From Bryobacteraceae bacterium (GTDB lineage Bacteria; Acidobacteriota; Terriglobia; Bryobacterales; Bryobacteraceae): a stretch of 64,000 nucleotides of DNA. The position numbers were made by a program, and so were the translations under genes. Where the stretch lies: assembly GCA_025928545.1 (NCBI GenBank), contig JAICJH010000007.1, positions 1 to 64,000 on the forward strand, read 5' to 3'. Of the stretch, positions 35,815 through 45,259 are shown piece by piece (the first letter of the stretch is position 1; each line of letters opens with the position of its first letter). The notes below the pieces were generated by a model. It was not told where the DNA came from and did no database searches. It saw nothing but the letters and a program-made list of their open reading frames with translations.

Positions 35815-37584
35815 CTATTGGGTAACCGCGATAGTTACGCCGGACTGCGACGGGTAACCGTTCACGAGCACCTGAACCTGTACCGCGCCGGGAATGATTG
35901 TCGCGGGAATCTGCGCGTTTATCTGGATCACTCCAGCTATCAAGGTCGGGGCACAGCCGGCGTACGAGGGATTGACGTATTGGTTGCCAATCTTGACCGT
36001 CACCGGGAGTTGCACTCCGCAAGTGGAAGGCGCCTGCTGGCCATCCACCGCATTGGTGGTGAAACCGGCACCCGTCGCATAAAGAACAATCGTGCTTCCC
36101 AGTTTCGCCGGAATCGTCGTACTGTTCACCGATAGATTCTGATTCAGAGCCGCAGCCTGTCCCGAGCCGGAGGTGTTCGCGGTGAACACAGCCGGAGTGG
36201 TGGCAACCACTGGTATCGATGTGGTGAAGGTTTTTCCCTGGTAGGTAAGCGATACCGCGGCTTTCGCCGAACCAGAGACGCCATAAGGAACGGCCACCGC
36301 TACCAGGCTGGAAGATGCAAAGATCATGGGAGCCGGGATACCGTTAAAGGTCACCGACGCACCAGCTATCTGAGTCGGGAACGTGTTGTTGGTTCCGATT
36401 GTGGCCTGAGTCAGGGTTGCGGGGCCGAGGCCCGAACCGAACAACGTCAGAATCTCGCCGGGGGATATTGATCCACCTGCCAGACTCGAACCTGGAAGCT
36501 GGCTGGCGGCGTCCTGGAACCCGAGCGAACCCGGAACTGCAACAATTCGGCGAATCACATTGTTCATCGTGTCCGCAACGTAAATGCCGGAATCGGGTGC
36601 AACAGCGAGGCCGCTGGGAAGCGCGAGCGACGCCTGATTTCCCGGAACGCTGTCGACCACTGCGCCGCCGGGCAGTCCGTTGCCCGCGATCACCACGATA
36701 CCGCCGGTGGGAAGGATCTTGCGAACACTGGAAGAGACGCCGTCAACGAAATACAGATTGCCCGAGCCATCGACCCCGAGGCCCAGAGGGCTGACTCCGG
36801 TAGTGACCGTGGATATATTGCCGCCGGTATCCACCTTACGGATATTGTTATTGCCCTCATCGCCGATATAAAGATTGCCTGCCGCATCGAAGGCCAGCGT
36901 TACCGGGTAAGCGAGGGCTGCTTTCGATGCCGCACCGCCGTCGCCGGTATTGCCGTAGGTGCCGGTACCGGCAAAGGTGGAAACAACGCCGGCGGTCGTT
37001 ATCATGCGCACGGTGGAACTGTTGTAATCAGCGACGTAGAGATTGCCCTTGCTGTCGAACGCCAGAGCGCCGGGCGAACTGAGCGGCGATGTTGAAGAGG
37101 CTCCGCAATATGGTCCCTTGCTGCTGCCGACGAAGGTCGCGATTTTAGGCGTGGTGTTCGTGGCAGGGTTGTCAATCCGGCGGATCCGGCACGTCGAGGT
37201 GTCGGAGATGAAAATATCGCCGTGCGAATCGACGGCGATGCCGTGAACGTCGAAAATACTGGCCTGAGTGGCAGAGCCATCGTCTCCGCCGGATCCGGGC
37301 TGTCCGTTACCCGCGATAGTAGCGATGTTGCCGGTCGTCAGGGTCACCATGCGGATGGAATAGGTGTAGGAATCCGCAATATAAAAGTTGCCCTTACTGT
37401 CTACTGCCACGGTTGAGGGATGGTAAAGATGGCCGACGGTTGCCAGTGTAGGGGTAACATCGCCGGGCAAAGGATAAAGCCCCGCCACGCCGGGAATTCC
37501 GGCAACGGTGGAAATCGTGTATTGTTGCGCGGCAACGAGGCCCGCGGTGGCCAACAACAGGCAAACAGTCTGGAAACTTTTCAT
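35815..37584 (-). CDS. Secreted six-blade NHL propeller with C-terminal TIGR03437 domain
   Basis: 589 residues with a signal peptide (MKSFQTVCLLLATAGLVAAQ). Residues about 25-360 hold exactly six NHL blades (FYIADSYTYSIRM, IFISDTSTCRIRR, LYVADYNSSTVRM, LYIGDEGNNNIRK, LYFVDGVSSSVRK and IYVADTMNNVIRR), enough for one closed propeller. The last 220 residues are TIGR03437: SPGEILTLFGSGLGP, VAVAVPYGVSG and IAGVIQINAQIPATI. Convergent with the universal stress gene. The ligand is unknown. Confidence 0.88.
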   Translation of the reverse strand: MKSFQTVCLLLATAGLVAAQQYTISTVAGIPGVAGLYPLPGDVTPTLATVGHLYHPSTVAVDSKGNFYIADSYTYSIRMVTLTTGNIATIAGNGQPGSGGDDGSATQASIFDVHGIAVDSHGDIFISDTSTCRIRRIDNPATNTTPKIATFVGSSKGPYCGASSTSPLSSPGALAFDSKGNLYVADYNSSTVRMITTAGVVSTFAGTGTYGNTGDGGAASKAALAYPVTLAFDAAGNLYIGDEGNNNIRKVDTGGNISTVTTGVSPLGLGVDGSGNLYFVDGVSSSVRKILPTGGIVVIAGNGLPGGAVVDSVPGNQASLALPSGLAVAPDSGIYVADTMNNVIRRIVAVPGSLGFQDAASQLPGSSLAGGSISPGEILTLFGSGLGPATLTQATIGTNNTFPTQIAGASVTFNGIPAPMIFASSSLVAVAVPYGVSGSAKAAVSLTYQGKTFTTSIPVVATTPAVFTANTSGSGQAAALNQNLSVNSTTIPAKLGSTIVLYATGAGFTTNAVDGQQAPSTCGVQLPVTVKIGNQYVNPSYAGCAPTLIAGVIQINAQIPATIIPGAVQVQVLVNGYPSQSGVTIAVTQ

Positions 37585-37841
37585 TTAAGATTAAGCACCG
37601 TCGTTCAGTATCAAGGTCGACTTCACAGGTTCGTTTTTAGTGAGACGCCCGTTTCCGGAAAACCGTTGCGAAGTTCGGGAAAAAAGGCTTCCCGAGCCAT
37701 CTCGCCAGATCTCAGGAGCCCTGTTGCCGGACCTTAAGAGCAATGATACCAGCGGGCCAGGGATAATCGGCGGGGCATATGCCAGAATCGGGAATGGGAG
37801 CGGCGCGGGGCATGGAGAGAATGAGTCGGCAGCGGGGAAAG

Positions 37842-39281
37842 ATGACGCGGCGGCACTTGTTGAGCGCGGCGGCGCTGATTCCCGCATTGCGGGCTTCGGG
37901 CCAGACGGCGGGGCCGGAGGGCTTCCGCGCGTACACGGAAAGTCCCCGTTTGTTCCTACGCCAGGCCCGGCTGCGGCTGTTGCGACGGGAGCGCGAGCGG
38001 CGGTCGCTTCGCTGGGATCAGTTTGAAGCGCTTTGGGGCGGCGGAGCGGAATTTCCGGAATTTGGCTGGACGGCGGCTCTGCGGTATCAACTGGCGCAGG
38101 ACGAGGCGGCAGGCCGACAGGCAGTGGCGTGGGCAACAGGCAGGGCCGGAGCACCGGGCGCTTCCCTTTCGGACAGCGTCACGCGGCAACTGGCTATTGT
38201 CGCCGACTGGTGCGAGCCACTGCTCTCGGCGGCAGATAAGGCCGCGATTTATCCGAGGCTACAGCGCGCGATGGCGAGCATGCCCTCAACGCTGGCGGAA
38301 GCGCGGACGAAGACGCTGGCGGCCATTGTCCTCTCGGAGGCGAGGCAAGCCGATTCGGAAAAGGCTTTGCGCGAAGTGTATGAAAAATTCTGGTTGGGAA
38401 CATTTGTCTCTGGAATCCACAGCGGCAAACTGCATGTATCCAACGCGGACGCGAACGCGTTGCTGGAACTCATGCATGCTTTCCGCGATAATCTGAATTT
38501 CGATCTTCGCGACGGGCTCTCAAAATGGTACAGGGACTATGGCCTGACGCATATACTGGCGCACTATCCGGAGCCCTTCCCCGCATCCGAAAACGAATAC
38601 CGGATTCCGGCTGACCCTCAGATCGATAAACGCGGTCCCGATGTCACCAAGGCGGCGCTGTCACGGGCTGCGGAACTGGCGATGGTGGCTTACGACGCGA
38701 ATGCCGCGGAAACGCAGCTGCTGCAGGGCTTCCTGATGAACGACCGGTTCCTGATGCGCGGAACGCTGGGTATTACGTATGAACTGATGTGGGCGAATCC
38801 TTATCAGCCGGGGCTCAGTTACTATCACGTTCCGCTTGTAGCGCACGACGCGGTGGGCGGCGAACTCTTTGTTCGGTCGTCATGGGAAGACGATGCGCAG
38901 TGGCTGGGATTTTTCGGCGGTCAGTTGCAGTTGTTCGCCAATGGCGAGGTGGCTCAAGTGGATCCGCAGGCTTCGCATGAGCCGATGGACGTGCAGGAGG
39001 CGACGGTGTTTTTCGCTAATAAAGCCACGAAGTTTATGGTGCCTGCCCGCAAGCCTCAGCCTGCTCCGGTCAGCGATAATGCGGGGGAAAATGCGCCGCC
39101 GGAGCCAGAAGCGGTGGACGATGTGTTCATTATCGGGCTGGAATCAAAGCGGCGCTATCACGTGGAAGTGGATGGCGAGGGAATGCTGGAGGCGGCGTCC
39201 GATACCGGCGGGATTATCTATTTACCGGGCTTGCCGGCGGGTGCTCAGGTGCGATTCGGAAAACCGCCTGTGACTGGTTGA
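37842..39281 (+). CDS. Exported protein of unknown function, possibly polysaccharide-lyase-like
   Basis: About 479 residues. The start MTRRHLLSAAALIPALRASG is a signal sequence with a twin arginine but not a full Tat consensus; the frame is open to 37779 and a start at 37821 is also possible. A helical region follows (residues about 30-330), with PRLFLRQARLRLLRRERER near its beginning. A beta-rich region then has ELFVRSSWEDDAQWLGFFGG, and a Pro/Glu-rich linker precedes the end. An alpha-helical toroid followed by a beta domain, and the phrase HDAVGGELFVRSSW, recall heparinase/alginate-lyase-type proteins, but I cannot name catalytic residues. Treat the function as unknown. Confidence 0.75.
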   Translation: MTRRHLLSAAALIPALRASGQTAGPEGFRAYTESPRLFLRQARLRLLRRERERRSLRWDQFEALWGGGAEFPEFGWTAALRYQLAQDEAAGRQAVAWATGRAGAPGASLSDSVTRQLAIVADWCEPLLSAADKAAIYPRLQRAMASMPSTLAEARTKTLAAIVLSEARQADSEKALREVYEKFWLGTFVSGIHSGKLHVSNADANALLELMHAFRDNLNFDLRDGLSKWYRDYGLTHILAHYPEPFPASENEYRIPADPQIDKRGPDVTKAALSRAAELAMVAYDANAAETQLLQGFLMNDRFLMRGTLGITYELMWANPYQPGLSYYHVPLVAHDAVGGELFVRSSWEDDAQWLGFFGGQLQLFANGEVAQVDPQASHEPMDVQEATVFFANKATKFMVPARKPQPAPVSDNAGENAPPEPEAVDDVFIIGLESKRRYHVEVDGEGMLEAASDTGGIIYLPGLPAGAQVRFGKPPVTG

Positions 39282-39312
39282 CGGGAATGCGCGGTCGAAA
39301 TTTGCGCGGAGC

Positions 39313-40311
39313 CTAGAAAGCCCAGCGCCAAAGGCTTGAGCCTGCGGTGTACCCTGCCCCGACCGCGGCAAACATCACTAATCCGCCTTTGTGCAGGCGG
39401 CCTTCATCGAAAGCGTCGCAAGTGGCCAGCGGAATTGTTCCCGCAGTTGTGTTGCCGTAACGGCCGATATTCACCATTACTTTTTCCGCAGGAAGGCCCA
39501 GGCGTTCCATGGTGGCGTCGATAATCCGCCGATTGGCCTGGTGCGGGATCAGGATATCGATATCCGCAGTGGTCAGGTTGTTTCGTTCCAGCAGCGTGGT
39601 TGACATCTCATACATCTTGCGAACCGCATATTTGAAGACCTGCTGGCCTTCCTGATGCACGTAATGGCTGCGGCTGGAAACAGTTTCAGCACTGGCGGGC
39701 TGACGACTGCCTCCCGCCGGCATGTACAGATAGTGCCCACCCGAGCCATCGATCTCACCGAAGAAATCGATAAAGCCGGCGTCCTCGCCTTCCTCGGCGG
39801 GTTCGAGCAGCATCGCGCCCGCCCCGTCGCCAAACAGCACGCAGGTTGCGCGGTCCTGATAATCGATGATGCGGCTCATGGTATCGGCGCCGATCACCAG
39901 CACCTTCTTGTGTGTTCCCGCCGCGATAAGGCTGGAGCCCGTGGTGAGCCCGTAAACGAAGCCGCTGCAGGCCGCCACCAGATCGAAGCCCCAGGCTTTG
40001 TGTGCTCCGAGATGATCCTGCACGATGCAGGCGGTGGACGGAAACATCATGTCCGGCGTCACGGTGCAAACAATAATGGCATCGAGTTCTTCGGCGCCGA
40101 TGCCTCTGCGTTCCAGGCAATCTTTAGCGGCCAGGGTGGCCAGATCCGACGTCGCAACATCGGCAGCGGCAATATGGCGTTCTGAGATTCCTACGCGGGA
40201 CTGAATCCACTCGTCGTTGGTATCGACGAGCTTTTCGAGATCAGCATTGGTGAGGATCCGTGGCGGGATGTGTCGCCCGATCGAAGTAATCTTGGCTCTT
40301 TTGACAGTCAT
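39313..40311 (-). CDS. fabH: 3-oxoacyl-ACP synthase III
   Basis: 332 residues, the usual FabH size. It condenses acyl-CoA with malonyl-ACP to start fatty acid synthesis. The thiolase fold carries the triad Cys115 (AACSGF), His257 (PHQANRRI) and Asn287 ([10 protein letters not shown]). Other signatures are [24 protein letters not shown] and [12 protein letters not shown]. The ATG at 40311 gives [18 protein letters not shown], normal for the family. It is divergent from the SprT-like gene, with only 26 bp between starts. No other fab gene is adjacent. Confidence 0.94.
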   Translation of the reverse strand: MTVKRAKITSIGRHIPPRILTNADLEKLVDTNDEWIQSRVGISERHIAAADVATSDLATLAAKDCLERRGIGAEELDAIIVCTVTPDMMFPSTACIVQDHLGAHKAWGFDLVAACSGFVYGLTTGSSLIAAGTHKKVLVIGADTMSRIIDYQDRATCVLFGDGAGAMLLEPAEEGEDAGFIDFFGEIDGSGGHYLYMPAGGSRQPASAETVSSRSHYVHQEGQQVFKYAVRKMYEMSTTLLERNNLTTADIDILIPHQANRRIIDATMERLGLPAEKVMVNIGRYGNTTAGTIPLATCDAFDEGRLHKGGLVMFAAVGAGYTAGSSLWRWAF

Positions 40312-40337
40312 CAGTTGTTTACGCGTAATCTTTTATT

Positions 40338-41129
40338 ATGGTCGATGAGGTCAACTCGCCCGACGGAAGTTTGTTCGGGGGTGATTCGGACAATTCCAAC
40401 GACGGATTTTTGCGGCCGGTGAATGTTGCGAGTTCGCTGTTTTTCGAATCCGCGGTGGAGATTTTTGCGCGTGTGCATCGGGAGATCCGGCCGCGCACGG
40501 CAATTCCGCCCATCGATGTCGTATACAAGCGTTTTGTAGATCCGAACAGCCGGGTTCGTCTGGAAGGGGGACGGATTACGGTGACGATTACGGATTTGCT
40601 GGAGGGTGCTCCGGCGCCTGTCACGGAAGCGCTGGCGCATATTCTGATCAACAAACTTTACCGGAAGCCGGTGGAGCGGCAACACCAGCATCGCTACAGG
40701 ATGTATCTGAACAGGCGGGATATGCGGCGGCGGATCGATGCTACGCGCCAGGCGCGCGGCCGCAAGGCGCATAAGGGATCAGCCGGGGAAACACACGATC
40801 TGGTGGCCATATTCGAAGAACTTAACACGCAGCATTTCGGCGGCATGATGGCACGGCCCGAACTGGGGTGGAGCCACATTCGTTCCCGGACACGGCTCGG
40901 TCATTTCGACCCCTCCCACAACATGATCATGATCAGCCGGATCTTCGACGATCCGCGTGCGCCACGTCTGGCGCTTGAGTACGTCATGTTCCACGAGATG
41001 CTGCATCTGCGCTATCCGGTGGATCATTCCGGAACGCGGCGGTGCGTGCATACCCCGGAATTCAAAGCCCACGAAAAACAATTCCCCGAATTCAAGGAAG
41101 CGAAAGCCCTGCTCCGCAAATTGTGGTGA
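40338..41129 (+). CDS. SprT-like zinc metalloprotein
   Basis: 263 residues. The C-terminal half is a SprT/WLM-type metallopeptidase domain with His219-Glu220-x-x-His223 (FHEMLHLRYP) and a downstream His238 (VHTPEFKAHEKQFPEF) likely to complete the zinc site. A WSHIRSRTRLGHFD segment precedes it. The N-terminal 100 residues are not recognised. SprT-family proteins act on DNA-protein complexes in eukaryotes (Spartan), but bacterial members are largely uncharacterised, so the role is open. Convergent with the LuxR-type gene, with 3 bp between stops. Confidence 0.8.
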   Translation: MVDEVNSPDGSLFGGDSDNSNDGFLRPVNVASSLFFESAVEIFARVHREIRPRTAIPPIDVVYKRFVDPNSRVRLEGGRITVTITDLLEGAPAPVTEALAHILINKLYRKPVERQHQHRYRMYLNRRDMRRRIDATRQARGRKAHKGSAGETHDLVAIFEELNTQHFGGMMARPELGWSHIRSRTRLGHFDPSHNMIMISRIFDDPRAPRLALEYVMFHEMLHLRYPVDHSGTRRCVHTPEFKAHEKQFPEFKEAKALLRKLW

Positions 41130-41132
41130 AGC

Positions 41133-41804
41133 TCATGCCTGACGCGAGCAGGCCTTCCGGATGGGAAGGTATATTTTGGGGCGCGAGGGGCCGGCAGCGG
41201 GAGTTTTCTCCAGATTTTGCAGGGCGAACATGGCCAGTTCAAAACGATCGCTGGCGCCGGTCTTTTCAAACAGACGCGACAGGTATGCCTTCGCCGTGCC
41301 TTCCGTGATCTTCATGCGCCAGGCGATTTCCTTGTTCCGCAACCCCTCAGTCAGCATGCCTATAAGTTCCCTCTCGCGAGGCGATAACCGGACCGCGGGG
41401 ATGGAGAGAAGCTGCTGCTTCAGATCGTTTTCAAGCCATAATCGGCCAGCCAGCGTTTCCCGCAGGCACTCCAGGTAGAGTTCGACCGGGGCTTTTTGGG
41501 GAAGAATACCGCGGATTCCGGTGTAGAGCGCATCTCTTGCGTAGCCGGATCGAATTCCGTCTGCCCATAAGACCCGAGCCGTGGCGGGAAATTGCAATTT
41601 CCATTGGTTCAGGCACTGGGGGATCAAAATCAGATCCACATCAATGAGGGCGAGATCCGGAGGGTCAGTTACCGGAACCCGATCCGGCGCCGTGCATTCG
41701 AGGACGGCGTATCCGGCCGGTTCCGCGATCAATGACCGGAAACCGGCCACCAGCAGAGGATGGGCGGAGCAGACGAGGATGGTTTTCGTGGATTCTGCGC
41801 TCAC
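41133..41804 (-). CDS. LuxR/NarL-family regulator with degenerate receiver domain
   Basis: About 223 residues from a GTG at 41804 (the frame is open to 41930). Residues 8-125 resemble a receiver domain (TILVCSAHPLLVAGFRSLI, then DLALIDVD), but the acidic pair normally just before HPL is replaced by Ser-Ala. The C-terminus is a clear LuxR HTH: LSPRERELIGMLTEGLRNKE, then KITEGTAKAYLSRLFEK. The missing acidic pocket suggests control other than normal phosphorylation. It is divergent from the NfrB-like glycosyltransferase gene and may regulate it (inference). Confidence 0.85.
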   Translation of the reverse strand: MSAESTKTILVCSAHPLLVAGFRSLIAEPAGYAVLECTAPDRVPVTDPPDLALIDVDLILIPQCLNQWKLQFPATARVLWADGIRSGYARDALYTGIRGILPQKAPVELYLECLRETLAGRLWLENDLKQQLLSIPAVRLSPRERELIGMLTEGLRNKEIAWRMKITEGTAKAYLSRLFEKTGASDRFELAMFALQNLEKTPAAGPSRPKIYLPIRKACSRQA

Positions 41805-41921
41805 ATGACACTCATCGGTATTGGCGGGCGGAACTTGAGAGTGGGTGGGTTGCAGGCGCGGGTGGGATAAAAAACTTGAGAACTTTGTTCCATTCCGGCA
41901 CTTTATCAACGGAATTCCAAA

Positions 41922-43706
41922 TTGGATCATTGGGTAGCGCTATTACTGGCACCACTCGCATGCTGGATTATTCTCAGCGGTGTCGATGACTGTTTCATCG
42001 ATATGGCTGCCGCATACGCCTGGCTCCAAATCCTCTGGAATCCGGACTTGAAGACGCCGTCCGACGAGGAGTTAAACGCCGCGCCGCCACTCCGCATGGC
42101 GGTATACGTTGCGTTATGGAAGGAACATCGCGTTATCCAGAAGATGCTGGATAACAACGTTTCGAAGCTGCGCTACCCGCGGTTCGATTTCTTCGTTGGC
42201 ACGTATCCGAACGACGGCCCCACGGTTGCCGCGGTGCGCGAGGCGATGAAGCGCCATCCCAACGTGCATTTGTCCGTCTGCCCGCACGACGGGCCTACTT
42301 CGAAGGCCGATTGCCTCAACTGGATTTACCAGACCATGATTCTCTACGAGGAGGCTCACGGGGTCAGGTTCGACATGGTGGTGACACACGACGCCGAAGA
42401 TCTTATCGACCCCGATGCTCTCAGTTGGATCAATTATTATGCGCAGCGGCACGACATGGTGCAGATTCCGGTGCTGGCGCTGGCGACGCCGGGCTCCGAT
42501 ATCACGCACGGCGTCTATTGCGATGAATTCTGCGAATACCAGCAGAAAGACATGATGGCGCGATCGCTGCTGGGCGGGTTTATTCCATCGAACGGCGTTG
42601 GAACTGGATTTTCGCGGAGGGCGCTGGAGTTGCTCGCCAACGCGCACGACAACCGGATCTTCGAGCCCAGCTGCCTGACCGAAGACTACGAGAATGGATT
42701 TCGTATTGCGAGGCTCGGGTTGCGCCAGAAATTCATACCGATTCACATTCGCCACGGACGCGCCATCGCGACCCGGGAATTTTTTCCCCGGACGTTTCAG
42801 AGCGCCGTCCGGCAGCGCTCCCGCTGGATTACCGGAATCGGGTTGCAATCGTGGGAATTTCATCAGCCGCGGGAAACGCTGAGGCACTGGTACTGGTTCT
42901 GGAGAGACCGGAAGAGCGTGATCGGGAACCTTGTCGGGCCGCTGACGAATCTTATTTTCGTATATGGTCTGGCCACTCTGGCGTGGGCGGTTTCCACTCA
43001 TCATGCATGGGGACTCGCGAATCAGGCGGCGTGGCTGGCGCCGCAGGCCGTTGCCGGATTGTCCCTCCAGGTGCTGCATACATCCGTCAGATTTCTTTGT
43101 TGCGGCCGAATCTATGGGTGGAGATTCGCGGCCGGAACTCCGGTCCGGGTGGTTGCCGGAAACTGGATCAATTGTTTCGCGACCTGCCGGGCGATTTCGA
43201 CATACGCCACGGCCAAATTGAGGGGCCACCCTTTGAGATGGGTCAAGACGGAACACAATTACCCCAGCCATCGGGCGCTGCTGGCCGATCGCAAGAGATT
43301 AGGGGAAGTACTCACTTCCAATCAGTGGGTCACGCAGGCGCAACTGGAAAGCGCACTTGCTTCTCAACCCGCAAATCGGCGACTGGGAGAGCATCTCCTG
43401 GACATGGGGCTGATCGGCGAAGATGACCTTTACACGGCACTGGCACTTCAGAACGGTCTTCCCATGGGGAAGCCGGAGCCCTCTCTGGTATCGCTGCCGG
43501 TGACCCGCGCGTTGCCTGCCGCAGTCGCAAGAAAGTGGCACGTTTTGCCGTTCCGTATCGCAGCCGGTGAGTTATATCTGGCGGGCGACGAAATACCGGG
43601 TGATGAGATGCAGGCTGAAGTGCGGCAATTCAGCTCGCTGGGAATCCGGTTTCATCTGGTGACGCCGACCGATTTCGAAGAATTGGCGGCCAGTTACCTG
43701 GAGTGA
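41922..43706 (+). CDS. NfrB-like membrane glycosyltransferase with C-terminal MshEN (c-di-GMP) domain
   Basis: 594 residues. The N-terminal helix reads LSGVDDCFID, as in NfrB. A GT-A family 2 domain follows with DAED (157-160), TEDYE (253-257) and QRSRW (298-302), the catalytic signatures of processive-type glycosyltransferases. Transmembrane helices lie near 335-425. Residues about 458-590 are a GSPII_E_N/MshEN domain; RLGEHLLDMGLIGEDDLY (488-505) fits the c-di-GMP-binding pattern RLGxxLxxxG...L. E. coli NfrB is a c-di-GMP-responsive glycosyltransferase of the same layout. The start is a TTG supported by this homology at residues 18-27. The sugar and polymer are unknown, and no NfrA-like exporter gene lies next to it. 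Confidence 0.85.
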   Translation: MDHWVALLLAPLACWIILSGVDDCFIDMAAAYAWLQILWNPDLKTPSDEELNAAPPLRMAVYVALWKEHRVIQKMLDNNVSKLRYPRFDFFVGTYPNDGPTVAAVREAMKRHPNVHLSVCPHDGPTSKADCLNWIYQTMILYEEAHGVRFDMVVTHDAEDLIDPDALSWINYYAQRHDMVQIPVLALATPGSDITHGVYCDEFCEYQQKDMMARSLLGGFIPSNGVGTGFSRRALELLANAHDNRIFEPSCLTEDYENGFRIARLGLRQKFIPIHIRHGRAIATREFFPRTFQSAVRQRSRWITGIGLQSWEFHQPRETLRHWYWFWRDRKSVIGNLVGPLTNLIFVYGLATLAWAVSTHHAWGLANQAAWLAPQAVAGLSLQVLHTSVRFLCCGRIYGWRFAAGTPVRVVAGNWINCFATCRAISTYATAKLRGHPLRWVKTEHNYPSHRALLADRKRLGEVLTSNQWVTQAQLESALASQPANRRLGEHLLDMGLIGEDDLYTALALQNGLPMGKPEPSLVSLPVTRALPAAVARKWHVLPFRIAAGELYLAGDEIPGDEMQAEVRQFSSLGIRFHLVTPTDFEELAASYLE

Positions 43707-43726
43707 TCTGTGGCAGATGCAGGGGG

Positions 43727-44611
43727 TCACGCCGAAAAGTCCCGGTGTGCCCGGTTGAGAAGAGACTTATTGCTGTGAATTTGGGCCATTGCCAGACCCA
43801 TCCCGATGAGCAAAAGAGCGATCTCGAATGGCGTAGATTCTTTCCTGTCCTGAATATTCCACCAGTCAGGCAAGTAGGAATGGACGGCCTGCCCAGCCGT
43901 TTCCAGAACCAACAGTGCAACGAGGCAAATGAGATGGCGCCAAAGCAGAAGAGGAATCTGCGACTCGACGGCTGGGCAAGTAAATTTGTAGCCGGGGACA
44001 TTGCCGCCACCTCTACTACCCGTCGTTGCGAACGTGAAGAACAGAACGACAAAGGTATAGAAAATCGGCGACGCCAGCTCCAGCCCGTAAGGCGTACCTT
44101 TCAGCAGCACGACGAGAAGCAGGCTCCCGACTGTCATGCAGAGCAAGATCGCTGACATTAACAAAAGGCGTGGACCCGAGCTTTTGCTCCGGCACGGATC
44201 AGAGTATGGCAACTGCTCCATCAAATCGGGTCGGGGCTCGAAACAAGCAATGCTGTGGAACGGGATGTCACTATAACTTTTGCGCGCCCGAAGGCCTCTT
44301 CGAGTAAAACGTTCTGAAGGGATTATCTGAACGGAGAGACGATCGCCTTCTTCGTTCAGTCCGACGACTTGCACACTAATCCGTTCGCCGTTCGCAAGTG
44401 TCAGGAAACCGAGGGCGCCAACGTCTGCTTTATTCAGCCATTCAGGAGCGAAGTGTCGTTTTGCTTCGTCGAACGTAAGATTGCGTCGTGCGAGTTCCCT
44501 TCCGAGAATCTGCTCGGCTTCCGCTGTGAAGCCGCCCTCCGCCGCACACTTCAAGAGTTCAATGTCGCTCAGGGCACCATAGTGTTCGTCGAACGCTTTT
44601 GTGTCTCGCAT
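43727..44611 (-). CDS. Membrane protein of unknown function
   Basis: 294 residues not matching a family I know. Residues 1-55 are helical and soluble (DIELLKCAAEGGFTAEAEQI, then RNLTFDEAKRHF). A beta-rich stretch follows to about 140, and four hydrophobic segments lie at roughly 147-170, 178-197, 222-240 and 262-280. The N-terminal part would face the cytoplasm. The gene stands alone, convergent with the NfrB-like gene (20 bp between stops). The ATG at 44611 is the only good start. Confidence 0.65.
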   Translation of the reverse strand: MRDTKAFDEHYGALSDIELLKCAAEGGFTAEAEQILGRELARRNLTFDEAKRHFAPEWLNKADVGALGFLTLANGERISVQVVGLNEEGDRLSVQIIPSERFTRRGLRARKSYSDIPFHSIACFEPRPDLMEQLPYSDPCRSKSSGPRLLLMSAILLCMTVGSLLLVVLLKGTPYGLELASPIFYTFVVLFFTFATTGSRGGGNVPGYKFTCPAVESQIPLLLWRHLICLVALLVLETAGQAVHSYLPDWWNIQDRKESTPFEIALLLIGMGLAMAQIHSNKSLLNRAHRDFSA

Positions 44612-44683
44612 GAAAGTTGACTTGACTGTATTACGCCCAGCGATCGGCGTTCTGTGCCCAGTCGAGGCACATATCTGGAGTGA

Positions 44684-45040
44684 TCAATCGGATAAAGAAT
44701 GGCGCAGGGTGTGTCCCGAAAGATCGGAAACCGCCTCCTCCCGGACTTCAATGCGAAGACCGCCTACCTGGGCCGCCATCAGATTGTAGAGCGAAGCGGC
44801 GATTAGTGTCATGAGGAACCCCGCCACACCGTAGATTAGCGGCAAAATGACAATTGCCGCGGCGCCCGCACCGGCCACCAAGCCCGCTCCTGGTCCGAAC
44901 GGCGAACCGAACAGCCCTGAATTTCCCAGGCCCACCAGCGACACCAGCCATATCAGAAGCGCGAACGGAAGACCTGCGAGAGCATACATCAGACCCGCAA
45001 TCTTAGCGGCGGACAAAGGCGAAATCCTGCTGATCACCAT
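44684..45040 (-). CDS. Small membrane protein, DUF3566-like
   Basis: 118 residues with two or three hydrophobic segments around a Gly/Ala-rich middle (FGPGAGLVAGAGAAAIVILP). It starts MVISRISPLSAAKIAGLMYA and has YGVAGFLMTLIAASLYNLMA near the end. This ISPLSAAK start and YNLxAxxVGG pattern recur in a widespread family of small bacterial membrane proteins related to DUF3566. The ATG at 45040 has GGAG nine bases upstream; an upstream ATG at 45079 is less likely. The function is unknown. Confidence 0.7.
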   Translation of the reverse strand: MVISRISPLSAAKIAGLMYALAGLPFALLIWLVSLVGLGNSGLFGSPFGPGAGLVAGAGAAAIVILPLIYGVAGFLMTLIAASLYNLMAAQVGGLRIEVREEAVSDLSGHTLRHSLSD

Positions 45041-45259
45041 AATGGTTTTCTCCGACCCGGCAGAAACCGGTTCAGGCAAGTATACAGGATTTCCAAGTCG
45101 GTCTGACTGCGGACTGGCGATTTTCGGCGCAAAACAGGTTACGCGGGTTCGGATTCAGTACCAGGGGATAGGGCTGGAAGACGAGTGAAGCTGTTCGTGG
45201 GCGTTTGCGCGTCCGGTTCGGTTTTGATTGAGAGTCACTGCCGACCCATCACAGCGGCA

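Noticed and set aside
40312..40337. Shared promoter elements between fabH and the SprT-like gene
   Set aside because: The 26-bp gap is too short for both promoters, and no -35/-10 pair can be named with confidence; promoters may lie inside the genes.
42114..43271. Minus-strand open frame of 385 codons
   Set aside because: It is antisense to the NfrB-like glycosyltransferase and has no recognisable domain or signal.
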